DNA from: Pyrinomonadaceae bacterium
GTDB lineage: Bacteria > Acidobacteriota > Blastocatellia > Pyrinomonadales > Pyrinomonadaceae
Assembly: GCA_025922875.1 (NCBI GenBank)
Contig: JAICGZ010000009.1
Location: 1-48,626 of the forward strand
Direction: 5' to 3'
Length of the DNA: 48,626 bases
Made by a program: the position numbers and the translations under genes. Below are positions 43,515 through 48,626 of the stretch, piece by piece. The notes under the pieces were generated by a model. That model saw only the letters and a list, made by a program, of their open reading frames with translations. It did not search any database and was not told the origin of the DNA. The stretch's first letter is position 1. Every line of letters begins with the position of its first letter.

Positions 43515-44057
43515 TTAAGTTCTAAAGGGCATCCCGAGCCCTTTCAAAAGCGCACGCGCCTGTTCGTCATTGCGTGCCGTCGTCACGATCGAGATGTTCA
43601 TCCCACGCAGCTTGTCCACCTTGTTGAAATCGATCTCCGGAAAGATCAGCTGCTCGCGGATTCCAATCGTGTAATTGCCACGGCCGTCAAAAGCCTTCGG
43701 TGAAACTCCGCGGAAGTCTCTCACTCGCGGCAGCGCCACGGAGACAAGCCGATCGAGAAACTCGTACATGCGATCGCCTCGCAACGTAACAACAACCCCG
43801 ATCGGCATCCCCTGCCGCAACTTGAACGAAGCGATCGATTTCTTTGCCTTCGTGATCACCGGCTTCTGCCCGGTGATCGCGCGCAGTTCGTCGGCCGCCG
43901 TATCGAGAATCTTGGCGTTGGCAATAGCCTCGCCCATGCCCATGTTGATTACGACTTTTTCGATACGCGGCACGGCCATCGGATTGCTGATGCCAAACTC
44001 CTTCGCAATCTGCGGCGCTACGTCTTTTTGATATCGCTCTTTTAACCTTGCAGACAT
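43515..44057 (-). CDS. rplE: 50S ribosomal protein L5
   Basis: A 180-residue L5 (5S rRNA binder). It shows [40 protein letters not shown] and [31 protein letters not shown] precedes ATG at 44057. Length is typical. Confidence 0.97.
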   Translation of the reverse strand: MSARLKERYQKDVAPQIAKEFGISNPMAVPRIEKVVINMGMGEAIANAKILDTAADELRAITGQKPVITKAKKSIASFKLRQGMPIGVVVTLRGDRMYEFLDRLVSVALPRVRDFRGVSPKAFDGRGNYTIGIREQLIFPEIDFNKVDKLRGMNISIVTTARNDEQARALLKGLGMPFRT

Positions 44058-44073
44058 GTCAGATCCTCAAAAC

Positions 44074-44143
44074 ATTTCCGATTTCCGATTGCCAATTTGC
44101 AATTGCTTCCAATTCTCAAATCGGCAATTGGAAATCAGCAATG
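44074..44143. repeat. Family G palindromic repeat
   Basis: ATTTCCGATTTCCGATTGCC is matched by ATCGGCAATTGGAAATCAGC-like words at the other end (TCGGCAATTGGAAAT). It lies between rplX and rplE, 3 bases from the rplX stop. Confidence 0.78.
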
Positions 44144-44146
44144 ATG

Positions 44147-44488
44147 TTATTTCTCCAACGAGTGGCCGCTGGAGGCCGCAACCCGCGTCTTCGATCCATC
44201 GCTATCCCTTTGATATTTCACGCGCGTGGGTTTGCCGGACTGCGGATCGATCAACTGCACGTTTGAGATGTCGATAAACGATTCCTTATCCACAATGCCC
44301 CCACCGCGATTCGCCTGCGGATTTGCTTTCTGGTGACGTTTGATCATTCCCGAGCCTTCGACTTTCACCTTTCCCTTTTTATGGGAGACTTCGAGCACGC
44401 GCCCACGCCTGCCCTTGTCGCGCCCCGCGATAATCGCTACCTGATCGTTCTTCCTGATCTTCGCGCGCTTTGTTCCTGTTCCTGCCAT
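44147..44488 (-). CDS. rplX: 50S ribosomal protein L24
   Basis: A 113-residue L24 with a KOW motif: [20 protein letters not shown] near the start and [20 protein letters not shown] further on. It initiates 50S assembly. It starts 1 base after the rplN stop. Confidence 0.96.
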   Translation of the reverse strand: MAGTGTKRAKIRKNDQVAIIAGRDKGRRGRVLEVSHKKGKVKVEGSGMIKRHQKANPQANRGGGIVDKESFIDISNVQLIDPQSGKPTRVKYQRDSDGSKTRVAASSGHSLEK

Positions 44489-44489
44489 T

Positions 44490-44858
44490 TCAAATCACCT
44501 CCGGCGCGAGCGAAACAATCTTCATAAAATTCTTATCGCGCAGCTCGCGCGCCACTGGTCCAAAAACGCGTGTGCCTATCGGCGTCCCATCCTCCTTGAT
44601 CAGGACCGCCGCATTCTGATCGAACCTCACGTACGTTCCATCAGCGCGTCGCACTTCCTTGCGCGTGCGTACGATCACGGCATCCTGAACGGTGCCCTTC
44701 TTGATAGTTCCGTCGGGCGAGGCCTCTTTGACCGTTACTTTGATTCGATCTCCCAGGCTGGCGATTTTTCCAGTGGAACCGCCAATGGGCATGATCATCT
44801 CCACTCGTCGCGCCCCGGAATTGTCAGCAACCTCCAGGGAGGTTTGCATCTGGATCAC
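44490..44858 (-). CDS. rplN: 50S ribosomal protein L14
   Basis: A 122-residue L14: [20 protein letters not shown] at the start and [20 protein letters not shown] at the end. GTG at 44858 is used because the full MIQMQT start is conserved in the family. L14 is the docking site of RsfS, also encoded in this window. Confidence 0.97.
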   Translation of the reverse strand: MIQMQTSLEVADNSGARRVEMIMPIGGSTGKIASLGDRIKVTVKEASPDGTIKKGTVQDAVIVRTRKEVRRADGTYVRFDQNAAVLIKEDGTPIGTRVFGPVARELRDKNFMKIVSLAPEVI

Positions 44859-44888
44859 TGTCGTTACCTCCGACTCTTGCCGCGAAGC

Positions 44889-45203
44889 CTACTTCGCGGC
44901 TTTCTGAACGATCTCAACTACGCGCCAACGCTTGCGCGCCGAAAGTGGTCGCGTTTCAACAATCCGCACCTTGTCGCCAACAGTGGCGCCCAATTCGTCA
45001 TGGGCCATGAACTTCGACGTTTTGCGCACGTAACGACGATATTTCCGGTGACGGACCAGCCGGTCCACACGCACCACCACGGTCTTCTGCATCTTGTCGG
45101 AAGCGACTGTCCCGACTTTTTGCGACCGGTTGGCGCGGCTGGTGTCGGCCCGCGGCGCTTCGGCAGCGTTTGCGCTTTCAATGTTCTCTTGATTCTCTGC
45201 CAT
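44889..45203 (-). CDS. rpsQ: 30S ribosomal protein S17
   Basis: A 104-residue S17 with a ~25-residue Ala/Asn/Glu-rich N-terminal addition ([20 protein letters not shown]). The core has [20 protein letters not shown] and [20 protein letters not shown]. Family length is usually about 80-90. Confidence 0.95.
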   Translation of the reverse strand: MAENQENIESANAAEAPRADTSRANRSQKVGTVASDKMQKTVVVRVDRLVRHRKYRRYVRKTSKFMAHDELGATVGDKVRIVETRPLSARKRWRVVEIVQKAAK

Positions 45204-45216
45204 TATTCTTCTCTCT

Positions 45217-45260
45217 TAATAGGTCCTATTCGACCCAATAGGCCCTATAGGACCTATTAA
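45217..45260. repeat. Family H palindromic repeat
   Basis: TAATAGGTCCTATT and AATAGGCCCTATAGGACCTATTA are inverted. It fills the rpmC-rpsQ gap and ends 3 bases from the rpmC stop. Confidence 0.85.
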
Positions 45261-45263
45261 CAA

Positions 45264-45464
45264 CTAATTCCGCCCTTGCTTCGAGATCGTCTCGATCCGC
45301 GCCAGCGCTTTCTTCTCCTGGCGAATGCGCTTGACCGCGTCGACTTCACCGAGGGCCAGTTTGAAGTTCAGCCGGAAAAGCGACTCGCGCAAACGCGCTG
45401 CTTCCGCGCGCAATTCGTCCTCGGCCATTTCGCGATACCTGTCGAGTTCTTCTCGCTTCTTCAT
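45264..45464 (-). CDS. rpmC: 50S ribosomal protein L29
   Basis: A 66-residue helical L29: KREELDRYREMAEDELRAEA and LRESLFRLNFKLALGEVDAV. It starts 2 bases after rplP, and its position between L16 and S17 confirms the identity. Confidence 0.95.
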   Translation of the reverse strand: MKKREELDRYREMAEDELRAEAARLRESLFRLNFKLALGEVDAVKRIRQEKKALARIETISKQGRN

Positions 45465-45466
45465 TA

Positions 45467-45895
45467 CTAGATCGCGCCTCCTTCCTGATCGGCGCGCGTT
45501 ACAAACTTGGTCTTGATCGGAAGCTTCTGCGCCGCGAGCCGCATGGCATCGCGCGCGGTGGCTTCATCGACCCCTTCAATCTCGTAAAGGATGCGGCCAG
45601 GCTTGACCACGGCAACCCAGTATTCCGGAGCGCCCTTGCCCTTTCCCATACGCGTTTCAGCGGGCTTCTTCGTCACCGGCTTATCAGGAAACATTCGGAT
45701 CCAGATCTTGCCGCCACGCTTGATGTGCCTGGTCATGGCGATACGAGCAGCCTCGATTTGCCGGTCAGTGATCCACGCCGGCTCAAGGCTCTTGAGCCCA
45801 TACTCACCGAAGCTGATCTCGCTGCCACGCGTCGCGACGCCAGTCATGCGTCCACGCATCTGCTTCCGGTGCTTAACTTTCTTCGGCATCAACAT
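45467..45895 (-). CDS. rplP: 50S ribosomal protein L16
   Basis: A 142-residue L16. It starts [20 protein letters not shown] and holds [20 protein letters not shown] and [23 protein letters not shown] of the family G repeat lies 11 bases upstream and is the only Shine-Dalgarno-like site. Confidence 0.97.
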   Translation of the reverse strand: MLMPKKVKHRKQMRGRMTGVATRGSEISFGEYGLKSLEPAWITDRQIEAARIAMTRHIKRGGKIWIRMFPDKPVTKKPAETRMGKGKGAPEYWVAVVKPGRILYEIEGVDEATARDAMRLAAQKLPIKTKFVTRADQEGGAI

Positions 45896-45902
45896 AATTT
45901 TT

Positions 45903-45988
45903 TATTTCCAATTGCCCGATTGCCAATTCCGATTTGAGAAGGCCGAAGGTCCTTAAATCGGCGATTGGCAATTGGCAATTGGCAATCT
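45903..45988. repeat. Family G palindromic repeat, longest
   Basis: ATTTCCAATTGCCCGATTGCC opposes CGATTGGCAATTGGCAATTGG; the centre holds AGGCCGAAGGTCCTT. It fills the rpsC-rplP gap (94 bases) and ends 1 base from the rpsC stop. Confidence 0.85.
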
Positions 45989-45989
45989 C

Positions 45990-46754
<765 letters not shown>

Positions 46755-46769
46755 AATCTTCTCCAGTTC

Positions 46770-47336
46770 TTACTCTTCGGTCTTAGCTTTTTTCTTCGAA
46801 GCTTTCTTTGCCGGCTTCTCCGCGGCTGTGGCTTCTTGAACCTCTGTCGTCTCCTGAGCCTTCGGTGTGGCGCGCCTCGCTCTCGGTGCTGCCACGGCGC
46901 CGCCACGCTTTCGTCGCTTACTTTCCGAAAGCTTCGCAGGCTTGGCTTCCACTTCAGGCGCGCCTCCCTTTGCGGTAGGCTTTGCGTCATTACTCAACGA
47001 GATCGTGACGTGACAAAAATGTCTTTGCTCTCGATAAGCACGACCCTGTGGCGCTGGTCTCACGCGACGCCGGTTCTTCGTTGGTCCACGATCGACAAAC
47101 GCCGTCCTCACCCAAAGATCGTCCGGGTCGATCGAGATATTCGCTTTCTCGGCAATCTCGTTTGCATTCGCAATCGCCGAACGCATGCACTTCTCGATGT
47201 GCCCAGCCGCGCGCTTCTTTGTAAATCGCAGAATCGCCAGCGCCTGGTTTACGTCTTTGCCGCGAATCATATCCACGACCAGCCGGGCCTTCTGCGCCGA
47301 ACCTCGTAAATATCTTGCACTCGCTGTTGCTTCCAT
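46770..47336 (-). CDS. rplV: 50S ribosomal protein L22 with long C-terminal tail
   Basis: A 188-residue L22. The core (1-112) has SAQKARLVVDMIRGKDVNQA and GRAYREQRHFCHVTISLSN. Then comes a ~75-residue Lys/Ala/Glu-rich tail (KPAKKASKKKAKTEE) missing from the ~110-residue E. coli protein. Confidence 0.96.
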   Translation of the reverse strand: MEATASARYLRGSAQKARLVVDMIRGKDVNQALAILRFTKKRAAGHIEKCMRSAIANANEIAEKANISIDPDDLWVRTAFVDRGPTKNRRRVRPAPQGRAYREQRHFCHVTISLSNDAKPTAKGGAPEVEAKPAKLSESKRRKRGGAVAAPRARRATPKAQETTEVQEATAAEKPAKKASKKKAKTEE

Positions 47337-47343
47337 CTTCGAA

Positions 47344-47389
47344 TCCTTATCCGCGTTAATCCGTTCGCAAGATCCGCGTCATCCGCGGC
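47344..47389. repeat. Family D repeat, half element
   Basis: ATCCGCGTTAATCCG and ATCCGCGTCATCCGCGG are direct, not inverted, words like one arm of 36071-36124. They fill the rpsS-rplV gap up to the rpsS stop codon. Confidence 0.55.
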
Positions 47390-47695
47390 CTACTTCGCCG
47401 GCGCTGACGCGACCTTGCTGGCTTTTTCGACCTTCGTTCCCGAGTGGCCCTTGAACGTTCGTGTCGGCGCAAACTCACCGAGCTTGTGGCCCACCATGTT
47501 CTCCGTGACGTAAATCGGGAGATGGCGTTTACCGTTGTGCACGCCGAAAGTCAGTCCAACCATGTCGGGAGTGATCGTGGAACGCCGCGACCATGTCTTG
47601 ATCACCGGCGGGCGCTGCCCACCTGCGCGCGCCTTCTCGACCGCCTTCACGATACCTTTGTCGATGAACGGTCCCTTTTTAACTGAACGAGCCAT
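47390..47695 (-). CDS. rpsS: 30S ribosomal protein S19
   Basis: A 101-residue S19. It has [40 protein letters not shown] and [28 protein letters not shown] precedes ATG at 47695. It follows rplB with a family H palindrome between. Confidence 0.97.
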   Translation of the reverse strand: MARSVKKGPFIDKGIVKAVEKARAGGQRPPVIKTWSRRSTITPDMVGLTFGVHNGKRHLPIYVTENMVGHKLGEFAPTRTFKGHSGTKVEKASKVASAPAK

Positions 47696-47719
47696 GTTTC
47701 TCCGATCCTCGATTTCCTG

Positions 47720-47752
47720 GTATAGGTCCTATCGGACCTATAGGACCTATTA
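47720..47752. repeat. Family H palindromic repeat at the rplB stop
   Basis: ATAGGTCCTATCGGACCTATAGG and the following GACCTATTA are nested inverted words. The final TTA is the rplB stop codon on the minus strand. Confidence 0.85.
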
Positions 47753-48580
47753 CTTCGCTCTGCGATCCTTCAGAATCATCTTCTGAGTTCGCTTGTTGCT
47801 GCGCGTCTTGTAACCGCGAGTCGGCTGGCCCCAGGGCGTCACTGGATTTCTGCCGCCTGAAGTCTTGCCCTCACCACCACCGTGCGGGTGGTCCACAGGG
47901 TTCATCGCCACACCGCGGACTTTCGGACGCAAACCTTTCCAACGCGATCGCCCGGCTTTGCCGAGCGAAACATTTTCGTGCTCGATGTTGCCGACCTGGC
48001 CGACCGTGGCTTTGCAAACCAAAGGCACACGTCGCACTTCACCCGAAGGCATGCGCAACTGTGCATACTCGCCTTCCTTCGCCACAAGTTGCGCAAACGT
48101 GCCAGCGGAGCGCGCCATCTGTCCGCCCTTTCCGGGGCGCAACTCGATGTTGTGGATCTGCGTGCCCAACGGGATATTGATCAAGGGCAGCGTGTTGCCG
48201 GGAAGAATGTCGGCCTCGGCGCCACTCATGATCGTCTTCCCGACTTCCAGACCTGTCGGCGCGATGATGTACCGCTTCTCACCGTCAAGATAGGTAATCA
48301 GCGCGATATGAGCCGAGCGATTTGGATCGTACTCAATCTGAGTGACGCGTCCGGGCACGCCTTCCTTATCGCGCTTGAAGTCGACAATGCGGTAAAAGCG
48401 CTTGTGACCGCCGCCGCGACGACGCACCGTAATCCGGCCGTCGTTGTTGCGTCCGGAAATTCTCTTCTTTGGCTCGAGCAAAGACTTCTCGGGAATCGCC
48501 CCAAGTGTCAACTCGTCACGCGTCAGATACGTCTGGTAACGTCGCGCTGCCGATGTGGGTGTAAGTTTCTTTATGCCCAT
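47750..48580 (-). CDS. rplB: 50S ribosomal protein L2
   Basis: A 276-residue L2, needed for peptidyl-transferase activity. It has [40 protein letters not shown] and the conserved [20 protein letters not shown] with its functional His. Length is typical. Confidence 0.98.
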   Translation of the reverse strand: MGIKKLTPTSAARRYQTYLTRDELTLGAIPEKSLLEPKKRISGRNNDGRITVRRRGGGHKRFYRIVDFKRDKEGVPGRVTQIEYDPNRSAHIALITYLDGEKRYIIAPTGLEVGKTIMSGAEADILPGNTLPLINIPLGTQIHNIELRPGKGGQMARSAGTFAQLVAKEGEYAQLRMPSGEVRRVPLVCKATVGQVGNIEHENVSLGKAGRSRWKGLRPKVRGVAMNPVDHPHGGGEGKTSGGRNPVTPWGQPTRGYKTRSNKRTQKMILKDRRAK

Positions 48581-48592
48581 CGTCTTAGTCCG

Positions 48593-48626
48593 CTATATTG
48601 CTTCGCCGTAATCAACCGGCTTCTCG
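48593..48626 (-). CDS. rplW: 50S ribosomal protein L23, 3' end only
   Basis: Eleven codons run to TAG at 48593-48595 and read EKPVDYGEAI at the end. The gene continues beyond the window. Identity rests on the position directly before rplB in the S10-type order; the fragment is too short to confirm alone. Confidence 0.55.
   Translation of the reverse strand, partial: EKPVDYGEAI

Overview
The window reads as a chromosomal contig end from an Acidobacteriota-like bacterium, most likely class Blastocatellia. This placement is an inference from three things: a VWFA-related protein of the type common in that phylum, kinases and secreted proteins carrying DUF4384-like domains, and the gene content around smc and the Agl23-like membrane protein. 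The first ~96 bases are homopolymer-rich and look like a poorly assembled contig edge. I saw no rRNA, tRNA, CRISPR array, prophage or insertion sequence with a transposase.

Layout. 0.1-7.1 kb (minus strand): a secreted DUF4384-like protein, a membrane Ser/Thr kinase with a related external domain, alpha-glucan phosphorylase, a macro-domain protein with a small partner, and a secreted VWA protein. 7.3-9.4 kb (plus): a stand-alone EF-G paralogue. 9.5-13.3 kb (minus): an ECF sigma factor, a membrane anti-sigma-like protein and a secreted protein forming one unit, followed by two proteins of unknown function. 13.3-20.9 kb (minus): smc and two large polytopic membrane proteins. 21-25 kb: ychF, rarA and a methyltransferase (plus), with a small membrane protein and tatA (minus). 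25.2-31.4 kb (minus): HNH nuclease, comF, a DksA-like protein, and rplU-rpmA-obgE-nadD-rsfS-(sigma-54 activator)-rlmH. 31.5-33.5 kb: accB-accC. 33.6-48.6 kb (minus): the S10-spc-alpha ribosomal block, running from the 3' end of rplW through rplB, rpsS, rplV, rpsC, rplP, rpmC, rpsQ, rplN, rplX, rplE, rpsN, rpsH, rplF, rplR, rpsE, rpmD, rplO, secY, adk, map, infA, rpmJ, rpsM, rpsK, rpsD and rpoA to rplQ. rpmJ is only 37 codons.

The most unusual property is a dense population of short palindromic repeats (about 29 copies or fragments) that sort by eye into nine sequence families, called A to I here. They fill most of the long gaps between genes, including inside the ribosomal operon. Many butt exactly against the stop codon of the upstream gene or lie within about 10 bases of the next start, and several appear to supply the stop codon, the last residues or the Shine-Dalgarno-like purines. 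One 90-bp copy sits in frame inside nadD and adds about 30 residues to an essential enzyme. Other notable points are a consensus-like promoter placed so that smc mRNA would be almost leaderless, an acidic Pro-rich insertion in the SMC head, and charged C-terminal tails on L17, L18, L22 and S3. All calls come from reading the sequence; no database search was run.
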